Assembly: GCF_034190915.1 (NCBI RefSeq)
Contig: NW_026947486.1
Location: forward strand, 79,464,044 to 79,528,043
Direction of reading: 5' to 3'
From: Cavia porcellus
Lineage: Eukaryota > Chordata > Mammalia > Rodentia > Caviidae
DNA: 64,000 nucleotides
In this document: positions 1-11,290 of the stretch, piece after piece
Numbering within the stretch: the stretch's first letter is position 1
Layout: the number at the start of each line of letters is the position of its first letter
Position numbers and translations under genes: made by a program
The notes under the pieces: model-generated
The model's database searches: none
What the model was told of the DNA's origin: nothing
The model's input: the letters and a program-made list of their open reading frames with translations, nothing else

Positions 1-1357
1 CAATAAATATTCACTCAATACAGTGATTTTGTGCTAATGAGAGAAAATTTTAAAGAGAAAAAAATAATGAAATGAGAGAACAAACGGAAATTAGAACCAA
101 GGCTGAAGGACAAAAGATTACTGAAACATCAGGAAACTGGTAAAGAAGACAAGGAGGAAGGAAAAAAGGAGAAAACAAAAACAAGAACACAGAAAAACTG
201 AAAACAATCTTCAAATACACAAAATTACAAAAACAAGCAATCAAAAACAAATGAACAAAAATTTCAAAAGGACCAAGACAAAGAAAAGGAGAAGAAGGAG
301 GAGGAGGAGGAGGAGGAGGAGGAGGAGGAGGAGGAGGAAGAAGAAGAAGAAGAAGAAGAAGAAGAAGAAGAAGAAGAAGAAGAAGAAGAAGAAGAAGAAG
401 AAGGAGAAGGAGAAGGAGAAGGAGAAGGAGAAGGAGAAGGAGAAGGAGAAGGAGGAGGAGGAGGAGGAGAAGAAGGAGGAGGAGGAGGAGGAAGAGGAGG
501 AGGAGAAGGAGAAGGAGAAGAGGAAGAATTCTCTGTGATTTCAAGCTTGTGATTATCTTGTGAAGTCTAAAGCTTTGTGGCAGTGCCCAATTGGAGGTAT
601 GACTCTGCTCTGGCTGGAAGATGAGGTAGTCAGAGCCCAGATCTGTGCTGGATAATCTCAAAAAGCCAGCTGTAGGATTGGAGCATGATGCCAGTTCTGG
701 GACTTTCAAATCCCACAAAAATTCAGGTTGAACATGGCCTCTGGTCATAAGGGCAGGGCCTGAGTTGTTTACCTTATAGCTCTTTAGGTGGATAATCTAA
801 CCTTGGCTCCCTGACCATGAATGTCTCTTATTGTTGGCCCTCACCCAATGACTGTGTGAGTTTAGCACTGGTACTCCAAGATAAAGCCAACACGTGGCTG
901 TCCTGATTCCCAGTTTCAGTTAGCTCCTCCCGAAAGTGGCATCTGACCAGGTACCCTCTCCAGGGGATATGGTAGAAGCTTGAACTGGAGTCACTTGCCA
1001 GCTGTTGTAAGGCAGGTAAGCCACTGTTCCATTACACTGGTACATTTCTTCTTGAAGATCTCTGGGGTTGTTCACTTTCATTGTGTCTCTGTGGATTCCA
1101 TCTTCCTTTTTCTCATCACAAGACAGGATCTGGGGAGAAAGTTCATATTGCCTCTTACTTTCTATGCATTGTTGTCTGTCTCTTTAATTTCTCTGTGGGC
1201 TCTAATTTTTCCTTTCAATCTTTGCTGGGTTCTATGGATCCACTTCCATCCTTCTTTACTCCCCAAAGTTGTTATTTTCCAGTGTCTGGATTCTGAATCT
1301 TGGAAAGGTTGATATGTTGCTGCTTACTGCTCTGCCACTTTCCCAGAAGTCCCCTCT
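1..1357 (-). mobile_element. L1 LINE 5' UTR, minus strand, cut by window edge
   Basis: Read on the minus strand, this aligns by eye with the 5' UTR of the plus-strand L1 at 18451. The shared block around 1285 (CCAGACACTGGAA-type) matches 18516, and the block around 650 (TGAGATTATCCAG-type) matches 19014. The element starts near 1357 and runs leftward out of the window, so its ORFs are not visible. A long pyrimidine tract (sense strand) sits about 830 bp into the element. The 232-residue minus-strand frame here is mostly poly-Leu/poly-Pro from that tract and is not a gene. Confidence 0.75.
281..527. repeat. GGA/GAA/GGAGAA purine microsatellite
   Basis: About 247 bp are purine-only on the plus strand apart from the flanks. 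The order is (GGA)n to about 338, (GAA)n to about 402, (GGAGAA)n to about 450, then mixed GGA/GAA. It lies inside the minus-strand L1 5' UTR at the place where the related L1 at 18451 has a (CT)n tract, so it is probably an expansion of an L1-encoded polypyrimidine tract. Mirror-symmetric GAA/GGA tracts can form triplex DNA (known property). Confidence 0.95.
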
Positions 1358-1601
1358 AATTGCCATTTTTTTCAAGCAGTTCTTAAAGTCCTCATTTGTG
1401 AGTATATTTAGTTACACTAGCTACTTAAATATCCTGAGTCAGTTCAAAAGATTTACATGATAATTTTGACTTGAGGAAGAGCCAGAAGTTGTTGTGCCCT
1501 AATGACTAAGATAGATAAAGATACTCCATATTGCTTTCATTCGACAGAAACTTCTATAAACATTTGATCAGTAGGAGTCATCATAAAAATGCGCTGAATC
1601 A

Positions 1602-1736
1602 GGGCTGGGGATTTAGTTCCACATAAAGCGCCACCATATAAACGCCTGCCTACCAAGTGTGCGGTCATGAGTTCGATCCCTAGTACAAAAAAAAAAAAAA
1701 AAAAAAAACGAAAAAGAAAAGAAAAAGAAAGAAAGA
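1602..1736 (+). mobile_element. ID-type SINE with A-rich tail
   Basis: It begins GGGCTGGGGATTTAG, has GGTCATGAGTTCGATCCC (B box) and ends in TAGTAC, followed by a poly(A) run and a GAAA-rich tail. The A-box region carries a short internal insertion or duplication (CATAAAGCGCC then CATATAAACGCC), which probably damages the Pol III promoter. Confidence 0.88.
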
Positions 1737-1771
1737 ATGTGACAAAATACACTGAATTTAATTTTTAAAAT

Positions 1772-3755
1772 TATTACAGTACAAAAACTTTTTAATAAGA
1801 TGAGATCCCAGTTGTTGATTCTTCAAAGTACTTTCCATGTGATTTGCATTTTGTTCATGAATTCATTGCCTACTCTTCTGTCTCCAAGATTTCTACCTAC
1901 TTTGTCTTCCAGTAGATTTAAGGTTTCTGTTTTAATATTTAGATATTTGATCTATTTTGACTTTAGTTTAGTGCATGGTGATAGACACGGGTCTAGTTTC
2001 AGTCTTCAAAATGTGGAAATCCAATTTTTCCAACACCATTTATTAAAGAGACTATCCTTCTTCCAATGGATGTGTTTAGCCCCTTTGTCAAATATCAAGT
2101 GACTGAGTGTCTTTGTACTACTGTTTGTGTCTTCTAATCTGTTCTATTGATCCTTGGGTCTATTTATTTTCCAGTACCATGCTGATTTTATCACTGTAGC
2201 TTGGTAGAATAATTTCAAGTCAGGAATTGAGAAGCCTCCTGCCTTGCCTTTGTTGCCCAGAATTGCATTTGCTATTCTAGGTTTCTTCTGTTTCCAAATG
2301 AATTTTAGGAATACTTTCTCTAGATCTGTAAGGTTTATTAATGGTATTTTGATTGGGATTGCATTAAATCTGTATAACAGTTTTGGGACTATGGTCATTT
2401 TCACAAGGTCAGTTCTTCCTAACCAAGAGCAAGGAATATCCTTCCATTTTCTAATATTCTCTTCAATTTCCTTTTTTTAGAGTAGTGTAATTTTCAGCAT
2501 ACAGGTCTTTTACATTCTTGGTTAGATTGATTCCTAAGTATTTCAATTTTTTAGATGCTATTGTGAAAGGCAATATTTCCATAATTTCTTTCTCAGTGAG
2601 TTTTTTGTTGTGTACAGCAATGCTACTGAGTTTTGAGTGTTGACTTTGAGTGAAAAGAATACCCATGAAATGGGAAAGAATTTTAGCCAACAGTCCCTCA
2701 CACAAAGGAGTTACATCCATAACATACAAAGAACTGAAAAACATCAAGCCCCTCCAAATTAAAAACCCTCTCCTAAATGGGTATCTGAGATGAACACACA
2801 TTTATCAGATGAACATATACAAATAGTAAATAAACACATGAAGAAATGTTCACTATCACTGGTCATTAAAGAATGAAAATTAAAACAGCACTGAGATTTC
2901 ATCTCACTCTGGAAAGAATGGCTGCCATCAGGTAATCAACTGATAACAAATGTTGGCAAGGTTGTAGGAACAAAGGAATACTTCTCCACTGTTGGTGGGA
3001 GTGTAGACTGGTGAAGTCACTTTGGAAATCAATATGGGGATTCCTTTAAAAACTAGGATTGGAGGTCTCATTCAATCCAGCTGTTCCCCTCTTGGATATT
3101 TTCCTAGAAAGACTGAAAAGGTCATGTCACGCAATACATGTGCATCCATGTTTATAGCAGCACAATTTATAATAGCTAAATCTTGTAAACAACCAAAATG
3201 CCCATCAACCACAGAATCAATGAAAAAGATGTGGTATTTTTATACAATGGAATATTACTCAGCTATAAAAAAGATGATCTTGAGGCTTGTATAGGTAAAT
3301 GGAGTCAACTTGAGACTATCCTCATTAGTGAAATAAATCAGACTCACATTTGTAAATATTGTATTATCTCTCTAGTATAAAAGTAACAATATAAAAGTAA
3401 TAGCATAGAAGTTAAAAAACTGAAATAGTAATAAGATCCAAAATGTGTAATAGATATTACAACAATGAAAGGGAAACAAAGTTCTCTAAATGATATAACT
3501 GTATGTATGTTTAAGTGTACAAGACAGATAACCATACTACTAAGTTTTGTTAGTTTATCAAACAGAATAGTTTGTACTATCATTGTTTGTCTGTCTACAT
3601 TTTATGCTTTGATTTTGTAACTTGAACAACTACTTCTAAGATAATATGTAATGTATCAACTAGTGATTCATACTGTTATTTTTTAAATTCTGTATTATTT
3701 TTATCTTTTTTCTGTTTTGCTTTTTTCTCTAAATAAAAAAAAAAATATTACAGTA
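1772..3755 (+). mobile_element. 5'-inverted (twin-primed) L1 with target-site duplication
   Basis: The 3' part (2643-3745) is plus-strand ORF2 C-terminus and 3' UTR. The 5' part (1782-2642) is the preceding ORF2 stretch turned to the minus strand. Mapped on the L1 at 18451, the inverted part equals about 22812-23672 and the direct part about 23690-24785, so they are adjacent in L1 and the upstream half is flipped. Both ends carry TATTACAGTA (1772-1781 and 3746-3755), a target-site duplication. The minus-strand frame at 2144-2404 reads like L1 ORF2 ([11 protein letters not shown]). The plus frame near 3230 has the ORF2 C-terminal YTMEYYSAIKK motif. This is the known L1 twin-priming structure. 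Confidence 0.88.
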
Positions 3756-4048
3756 AAAGACATATTGCTGTTAATTCCCCTAAAATTACACTTCCTCATT
3801 TTGAACACATTTATCTCATTTTTTGGAAATGTGGGTTTTATTATAATATTTAATTTAAAATTTCACCATATATTTCAATCATTCCTTAAGAACACAGATG
3901 TATAAAATAAAAAAAAATATTGTACAATAATTTGCTCAACTTTATAGAAATGCATTTGAAAACCTTGACAAAATACATTACTTTCACATTACTTGAATCA
4001 CAAAAATTAATTCAAGAACAGATTGAAAATTCAAAAATAATTACTATA

Positions 4049-4236
4049 GCCTGGCAATAATCACAGGTATTTGGGAGGTTAGGATGGGAGGATCACAAGT
4101 TCAAGGCCAACCTGTGTAACTCAGTGAGAATTTGTTTTAAAATAAGAACTTTTAAAGGGCTGAGGTTGTAGCTCACTAGTTGAGCCTTTGCCTAATATGT
4201 GTTAGCCCGAAGGTTCAATACTTCATACCACAAAAA
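4049..4236 (+). mobile_element. B1-ID dimeric SINE
   Basis: A 7SL-like B1 half (TTTGGGAGGTTAGGATGGGAGG, 4070-4091) is followed by an ID half starting GGGCTGAGGTTGTAGCTCA at 4157. AATTACTAT repeats on both sides (4039-4047 and 4237-4245), so the dimer inserted as a unit. Confidence 0.85.
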
Positions 4237-4349
4237 ATTACTATCTATGATACTGAAAATTATTGTCCAAGTGCACTCTTCAAAATGAAAAAGGCCCAAA
4301 AGTTTCAGAGCAACTCTACAACTCTACAAAATATTTAAGTGCTGAATAA

Positions 4350-5985
4350 CTGTCCAAAGTTACTTTACCTGCTTTATAGCACAGAGGAGAACCAACTTAT
4401 CTTCTTCAGGGTTGTAAGAAAGGTAAAGCTCCATCTCACTTATGAGTTCAGTGCAAAACAAATTATCAACAAACAGAATTAGAAAGCCCAAGTAAATAGT
4501 AACACACAGTGACCAGTTGGGTTTACTTCTGGAAGGCAAACTTATTTTTATGTTAGGAAATCCATTAACATATCTCACTATGTTAATATATCAAGAAAGA
4601 AAAATAGGTATTGAGAAACTATTTGATCACAGATGTTGAGAAGGTATTTGACAAAATTCAATATCTACTGCTGATTTAAAATATTCAACAAAGTAAAGAT
4701 AACTATATTTGTTTATTAGTATGGTATTTAAAGGAGTTTGATGTTGATGCATGAACACACAGTTCAGAAATAGAGTCAAATATGTATAGGACTTTAGTAT
4801 TGGAATAAAAGCTGCATATGAAACCACTGAGGGGAAAGGTTGTATTAAGCAAATGATACAGTGACAGCTGGCTAGATACAGGCTGGATACCCACTACATT
4901 CCTTGCATCAAAGTAAATTCCAGTTGGGATTAAAGTATTTTAAAGAACCTAAAATGCATTAGAAAAATTAAATATGTTTATGACTTTAGGATGAGGAAGT
5001 TCCATTACAATATGACAGAAAATGCAAGGACAATTTTTAAAATGTTTTGATATATTTGATTACATTGAAACTTAATATTGTCTACAGGGGAAAAAAATCC
5101 TTAGCTTATGTGAATTAATGATTGAAACAGTTTTAAAAGTCATAAAAAATAATATGAAAGGGTTTTTTAAAAACTCCAAAGTGGGAAAGGCCTTTCCAAA
5201 GGACACAAAAAACCAGAAGCCTAAAAAAAACTGAAATATTTAAGTTCACAAAAACTTACGAGGCTTGTGTGGAACAAAGTAAAAAAACACTTTAAAGTTA
5301 AAAGGGAAAAGATCCAATATTGGCAAGTAATACCACAGAAAGTGCACTAAATTTATTAACATATAAAGAGCTCTAACAACTTAAAAATAAAGAGCAACAG
5401 AAAAAATAGGTCAAGGATATGGACATGTAGTTTATAGGTGAGGAAAAAAGGAAGTAATTTTTAGAATGTAAAAATCATTCAGGCTAACTAGTAATGAAAG
5501 AAAACCATATTTACAATAAGATTCCATTTTCACCTACAAGAATGTCAAGGACCCAAAAGTTTGATAACACTTTCTATGCGCATGTGTGAAAACAGGCACT
5601 TTCCTACATTTCTGATGGGCATTTAAACTGGTATTACCAACATGGAGATTAATTTATCAATGTATATGAAAATTTTAAACTGACCTAGCAATCATGTTTC
5701 AGAGATTTTTTTTCCCTGCTCTTACACTCCACATTTGTGAATGACAAATGTGTAGGGAGCTTTATTAGAGCATTGTTTGAAATAGCAAGAGTTAAAAAAA
5801 CAGAATGCCCATTAAGCTTTCTGCTTAATTAAACAGAAGATGATATATTTATACAATCAACCTCTAGAGGATACCTGAAAACTGCTACCAGTGGCTATTC
5901 TGAAGAAGGAAACTGAGAGACAGACAAGGAATCTGTGATGGGAAAGAGATTTACATTGCAGGCCTTTTGGTAGTGCTTAAATTTC
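4350..5985 (+). mobile_element. Ancient L1 (L1M-type), ORF2 3' half and 3' UTR
   Basis: Highly decayed L1 ORF2 is visible in order: the GACCAGTTGGGTTTA block (4511), the TTTGACAAAATTCAATA block (4647, FDKIQ), the AAAGAGCTCTAACAACTTAA block (5365) and the region coding for the C-terminus near 5520-5850. The 3' UTR-like end follows (5880-5985). All frames are broken. Divergence far exceeds that of the younger L1s in the window. Confidence 0.7.
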
Positions 5986-6029
5986 TTATTATGTCCACAG
6001 TTTGTCTCTGTTTAAACTGGTATTTATTT

Positions 6030-6160
6030 AGTAAACATACAGATATTAATGTATGCTGGGTACTATCAACTTTCCAAATATTAACTCAAATATGTTTTAC
6101 AATAACCCAATGAAGTAGGCACTGTTATAATCTCTACTTCACAGATGATAAAACCAAGGC
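6030..6160 (-). mobile_element. MIR SINE fragment
   Basis: MIR-like core in reverse orientation: TTTTACAATAACCCAATGAAGTAGGCACTGTTATAATCTCTACTTCACAGATGA-type text, the hallmark of an inverted MIR. It is one of three MIRs within 900 bp. Confidence 0.75.
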
Positions 6161-6409
6161 ACACTGGTTACATTATGATTTACATGTCTTGGTCACCTTC
6201 ACCTTGGTGAGACCTTTATTCCTTAAAAAAAAAATTAAAAATATTTTACAACTTTTTTTTGCTATGCTAAGACAAATATAATCTAGGTTAGATTCCTTAT
6301 ACATTAAACATATGTCTTAATTATTTTAGTATTAATTTTTCTCCTGATTAAAAAATTACAATATTTTATGGGTTCCTAATAGTAAAATTTTTACAAGCTC
6401 CTAAAAGCA

Positions 6410-6565
6410 TACAACAGGTCCGAAGCACTTTGCTTACTGTACTTAATGATTAAATCAGCTCTGTCAGAAAGATGTTAAGTAATTTTCCCAGTTTCATATA
6501 AATGGCAAAGTTGAGATTTAAATCCAGGTAATATGACTCTAAGCTCTATTATTTTAACCTCTATA
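6410..6565 (-). mobile_element. MIR SINE
   Basis: The inverted MIR 3' part (GAAGCACTTTGC then TTAATGATTAAATC) is joined, after loss of the middle, to AAGTAATTTTCCCAG and GATTTAAATCCAGGTAATATG. It is an internally deleted copy. Confidence 0.7.
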
Positions 6566-6684
6566 CTACACAAAAGAAACATATAGTAGAATGAAAATAA
6601 TGTACATGATATATATTTTTAGAAAGAAGTTTGATAAGCCCATATGCTTAATGTATAGCCTACACTATCTGTTATCACTGGAAG

Positions 6685-6721
<37 letters not shown>
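6685..6721. repeat. (CA)n microsatellite
   Basis: About 18 uninterrupted AC dinucleotides. It gives a spurious His-Thr run in one reading frame. Confidence 0.97.
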
Positions 6722-6723
<2 letters not shown>

Positions 6724-6833
6724 TCTGGAGAAAGGGACTGGAAAGTAGAGGCCTGAGAGACTTGCTTTTTATTTTATGTCCCTTTCCACTGTTCCACTAT
6801 TGGATTTTTTTCTTACCATAAGCATATATTTGT

Positions 6834-6905
6834 AAAAGAGAAAACTGAGGAATAAACAGGATTAAGTAACTTTCCAAGGTCACACAGGCAGTAAAGAGAC
6901 CAGTA
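6834..6905 (-). mobile_element. MIR SINE fragment
   Basis: AAACTGAGGAATAAA then TAAGTAACTTTCCAAGGTCACACAGGCAGTAAAG-type core, an inverted MIR middle section. Confidence 0.75.
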
Positions 6906-7014
6906 GCATACAAGTACAAACAATTACTCAGCCAATCAACAGTATGTCCTCATTCCTAAGTATTGACCTTATCATATGTCCTTGTTAGATTTTATCATTA
7001 AAGCTCATAAGATC

Positions 7015-7330
7015 AATCAGCCAAGTTCTTTTTATATCATGGTTCTGGATTTAATGCATTCATCTTCATGGCCTGCTTAAATCCAACAAGAAAGTTTTCT
7101 GTGTTTCATGCAAGTTGTTAACGAAAATATTTAACATACAACAGGGTTTAAGCAGGTCCCTGATACTGAGAGTAGAGGGCCTCCAGTATTACATCACTCC
7201 ATATCTTTGGGTAATGAGCCACCAGTTCAACTGATTGCACCATCTCTACCTGCTTACCCACAGGATATCTGGTGATCCAAATATTTTGCTACAAAGTACC
7301 CACAGCGTTTCCTTGTTTTCTAAGCTACTT
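7015..7330 (-). mobile_element. CR1/L3-type LINE reverse-transcriptase remnant
   Basis: The plus strand is the reverse complement of a CR1/L3 RT segment. Landmarks in order are AAGTTGTTAACGAAAATATT (7110), CAGGTCCCTGATACTGAGAG (7154), AGTTCAACTGATTGCACC (7224) and GGATATCTGGTG...CAAATATTTTGCTAC (7263-7293). The last corresponds to the sense-strand codons for the RT motif around F-S-K-A-F-D. Frames are decayed. This family stopped moving before the mammalian radiation (established knowledge), so this is among the oldest pieces here. Confidence 0.65.
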
Positions 7331-8439
7331 CAAAACATTTTTTCGCAGCAGGTATTTAAAATTAGTAAATGACTGGTTTCTTTACTACATTCTGCAAGCT
7401 TCTAAATTTTACAAGCTATTTAATTCCCCAGAACTCAAACACAAACTGTTTCAGACTGACTATGATTTTCCCCCCAAAAAAATGTTCAAAACATATTTGT
7501 ACAAGACATTTTAAAAGGTAAAGCTATACAGCTGATTTCTCCTCCTGGAATCAACCCACTGCCAACCCAAAATAAACCAGACAACTGAACACAACAGCTG
7601 GCAAAAGGACAAAGGTCTCTTACCATGGAGGAAGGGAGCTAAATGCCTGCTACACAGAATTAGCAAAGAAGTGCTTTGTGACCCCTTGTTCTATTTCTAG
7701 CTACAACACACAGGCTATAGTCAGTGTTGGCTAAGAACATATTTTCTGGTTTTCTCTGGAATCACACACTGTGGCATTGGACATTTACATAGCTAACCCT
7801 AACAACACAATTACTGCATTTCTCAAAAGTTTACTGTAGAAGAATACACCACAGAAAAATTAACTTTTTTAATTTACTGTACCAAATTGAAGCCACATTG
7901 CCCTGGAAATAATTTTATTTGCTGGCTATTTTTAAAATTATGCTTAAAGATGCAACAAATCTTTTAATGACATGTTTTAGAGGGGAAAACATGATTAATA
8001 CTGAAATAGTGAATAGCATCTTTTACTCAAAACGTCAGTCAGAAAAGAATGACTAAAAACAAATGCTGTACGTAGAATAACATCAGAGATGCTGGCAATA
8101 GGATTACTTAGCTAATATTACCTCACATATTATTCTATTATGAAAGCTTAGTTCATACCATTTCTAACCATTTCATACCATTTTGTACCATTTTCCCTGT
8201 TTTAGATTTACCATCTCCTTTTCAGAACACCTTAACAAATAAAATGTATATGATTTGCTAAAGAATTTTATTCAATAGAAGAGAATGTATAAAGTAAGTC
8301 TGTTCAGATATGCAGTTGGCTGGCAGTTGGTTAATGTTCAAAAATTAGTAAATTGCATTGTCACTCTATTGTTCCAAACCTAATGGTCAAATGATGATGC
8401 TCCATTCAGTAAGGTATATTACTGTATCAAAATATTGTT
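7331..8439. other. Unassigned AT-rich sequence
   Basis: No recognisable gene or repeat. It contains a short decamer-like array (TACCATTTTN units, 8155-8197). The open frame at 7272-7514 overlaps the CR1 remnant and has no recognisable domain. Confidence 0.5.
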
Positions 8440-8530
8440 TAAGGTTGTCAGTGTAACTCAGGAGTACAGTGCTGGCATAATGTGTATAAGGCCCTAGCAT
8501 TGCAAAAAAATGAACTAAGAAAGAAAGAAA
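8440..8530 (+). mobile_element. Decayed ID SINE
   Basis: AAGGTTGTCAGTGTAACTCA, then GTGTATAAGGCCCTAGCATTGC followed by A7 and a GAAA-rich tail: an ID body with B-box decay. Confidence 0.6.
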
Positions 8531-8544
8531 AATAAAATAGTATT

Positions 8545-8925
8545 TGTACATAAAGGAGTACTTCTCTGCCATTGAAGAAGAAGAAATTTGAGTCACTAGT
8601 GGGAAAATGGATACATCTTGAGACCATAATGCTAAGTGAAATAAATGAGATAAACAGGTTTAAATATCACATACATTATATTATATGAGAAACCCAAAGT
8701 AGAAATGTTTTTGAAAAAAATAAAAGATAAAAATAGGAAATAGAAAGATACCTTTTGCAAATGTGAAAGGGATCCAGAGATGAAAGGAGGAGCAAGGGCA
8801 GGGAGAGAAAGAGGAATAAAAAGAGCTGAAATATACTAAGTACATATGTACCTACACTCCAAGATAAATGGAAATATTATGTACTACAAACATGTACTAA
8901 TAAAAGTGTTTCTAAGAAAAGAGTG
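8545..8925 (+). mobile_element. L1 3' end (second L1 family)
   Basis: The last ORF2 codons (AAGGAGTACTTCTCTGCC, GGGAAAATGGATACATCTTG) pass into a 3' UTR with ATATGAGAAACCCAAAGTAG, a GGGATCCAGAGATG block and a terminal TACTAATAAAAGTG. The same 3' UTR type recurs at 13600, 17950, 37560, 48110 and 62700, and on the minus strand at 34975, 43620 and 62815. Confidence 0.8.
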
Positions 8926-8999
8926 TTGAGATTGAAAAAATGCTGACTGTAGATGTCAACTTCTGGCTGGCATTTATCATTCCAAAATAGAGTAATAAT

Positions 9000-9300
9000 A
9001 GCTAACTTTTATCAGCCATACACTATATAACAGAAATTCTTTGAAGTGTTTTGCATGTATTATCATACTTAAAGCTGACAACAACCCTAAGAAATAGGAA
9101 GCATTGTATCCACATTATATAGAAGAAACATGCAGAGAGAAGCTAAATAATTTGAGCATGATCAAACACCTAATAATTGGTAGAACATAAGAGAAGCTAA
9201 ATAATTTGAGCATGATCAAACACCTAATAATTGGTAGAACATAATATGAAGTCAGGCTGTCTAATTTCAGGTCCTGAACTTAAAAACTATACCAGTGGAA
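9000..9300 (-). mobile_element. MIR SINE with a perfect 54-bp internal tandem duplication
   Basis: Inverted MIR: TTTTGCATGTATTATCATAC, CAACAACCCTAAGAAATAGG, then a GAGAAGCTAAATAATTTGAG block. That block and what follows (9137-9190) is repeated at once and without any mismatch at 9191-9244. The flanking MIR sequence is heavily diverged, so the duplication is far younger than the element. Confidence 0.8.
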
Positions 9301-11124
9301 GAAAAGGACTTAACGTTTCTGTTTATGATGAAACAGAAAAAAATGAGGTTGCCCTTTATATCTTAATAAATAAATAAATAAATTTATTGATGTCTCAGTC
9401 TGTCTAATCCATCACTGCCAAATGAAGGCCATCTAAATAATGAGGTTAAGCTCTATAAATATTCTCTATATAAATGAATTATAGTTAAACCCTATCCCCC
9501 ATATCGTACCTTTGATGTCTTTGATAAGTAAAATGCCTGGCTACAGAGAAGGGCTGATGAGTGGAAAAGGCAAGGTTTTCCTGACCTTCAGGATATTTAA
9601 AATGCAAATATGCAACTGTTTTCCTGAAGTTTCACTGGGGGGTATCTCAGTAAAAGCCTGAAAGTATACCTCTTAGGAGCACTTAAGCGAATGTTCTTAA
9701 GATTCAATTCTCTTTTGCATACATTATTAAAATTCTCACACAACTAACAATAATCATCATTCTATTGCATTCTATATATGATTCCTACTAAATGTGTTAA
9801 TACACATAATTGAGATATTTATGGTTATTGTTTTGTAATCAAGAAAGCTATATATAGGGATTCTGATTCTTTCATGAGTTATATAGATATAGCTTATATA
9901 GGTATAGATGATACAGATATATGGAAGCTCCAGCCTTATCTTCTCTGAACTACACACAAGTCAAGGGTTTTATTTTCTTTAATTTGTCAAAATGGTCTCT
10001 CTTCTTTAAATCGTCTTTCAAAGTCTCTCTTGAATAACACTAGACTGATTATTACAAAAGCAGTCCTACATTTCTCCTAAACTATGGACCAGTTACCTAT
10101 TTTTCACTCTTGCCCTAAAATAAAAAAATCTACCTTCCATGCCCCAAAACAGTTACTACTTTTATACTGTTTCTCTTGATATAGGAATGATAATAATTAT
10201 TCTTATTTCTAGTATTTGTGATAGTCTTCCAAAAAAGAGCCAACCTCTAATTCATGCTTTATTGCAATTGGTAAATAAGGCAAGTGCAAAACAGCAGAAG
10301 TCCATAATTTGAACCCTTTCTGGGTTTTTAATCTGACTCTGACATTTGAATTAGAAACAGTAATATACAGTTAAAATAAAACCATGAAACAAGCCTATAT
10401 GAATTACTGTAAAGATCTAACTCTACCACTCAGAAATTCATAAGTTAAAAATTGAAATTGAAATTGTACTCGGAATTCTTTGTATTATGTGTTAATACTA
10501 CAGCATATAACTTACTACATACATATATATTTTGTATTCGTTAGTACTGCCTACTATGGGCAGATATGGGACTTTTGATTTAAACCAAAGAAAATAACTT
10601 TCAGATTATATGTTAGTCTGCCAAAAGCATATTTTTTCCAGTTATCTAAATGCCAGAAACATTTTTATGTCATCAAATTTACACTCCATTTGTTCTAAGC
10701 AGTGGAAAGCACATCCTATTTTCTCTTAACTATGATTTAGTTATAGATTTAGTTATAGACTCTCTTGTTTCTCATTCCTTTTTTCTCTTTGATAGCCATT
10801 TTTCTAAGACTCATGTATTAACTGAAATTATATAATTGAAATATTGCTAATAAACAGAATAACCAGTTTATTTCAGATGAAGCAAAGAGAGGTAATATTC
10901 AATCTAGTATCCCCAAATTATATACGAATGTCAGCCCCATTTCTATAGAAATCAATTCCCCTTTTTCCTATATCACTGGGGCTCTCCTAGTCTACTTGTT
11001 CTTCACCCACTCTTTCCTTTCTTAACATTACCTTATATCTCCTCCAGCCAATGCAGTCTACTGTCTAAGTCCTGGCTGACAAAGAGAGACAAGAGAAAAT
11101 GACATTACTAAAAAGAAAGGAAGC
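9301..11124. other. Unassigned AT-rich sequence
   Basis: I see no gene or confident repeat. It holds a short (AAAT)n run at 9365-9382, A/T-rich GATA-like text at 9880-9920, and a tandem GATTTAGTTATA pair near 10733-10757. Short open frames have no recognisable domain. Confidence 0.5.
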
Positions 11125-11290
11125 AACTAACATTCTATCAACTTCTTTTTTATGCCAGGCACTAAATCAATCATTTTACACATGTCATCACACTTAATTC
11201 TGTAACAGCCCTATAAAATTAAGCCATTCTATCCTCATTGGAAAGATAAAAAAATTAAGGCTAAAAAAACTTAAAGAAGTATGTATGACT
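11125..11290 (-). mobile_element. MIR SINE
   Basis: TTATGCCAGGCACTAAATCA, TCATCACACTTAATTCTGTAACAGCCCTATAAAATTAAG-type core and a decayed GGAAAGATAAAAAAATTAAGG block match inverted MIR order. Confidence 0.75.

Noticed and set aside
251..538. 95-residue plus-strand Arg/Lys/Glu-rich frame
   Set aside because: It is the same microsatellite read in the other direction.
50..748. 232-residue minus-strand open frame
   Set aside because: Its core is poly-Leu then poly-Pro read from the GAA/GGA tract inside an L1 5' UTR; no domain, no gene context.
7600..7640. Possible exon edge on the minus strand (ATG followed by GTAAGAG)
   Set aside because: A single donor-like motif without an acceptor, open exon or homologue is expected by chance.
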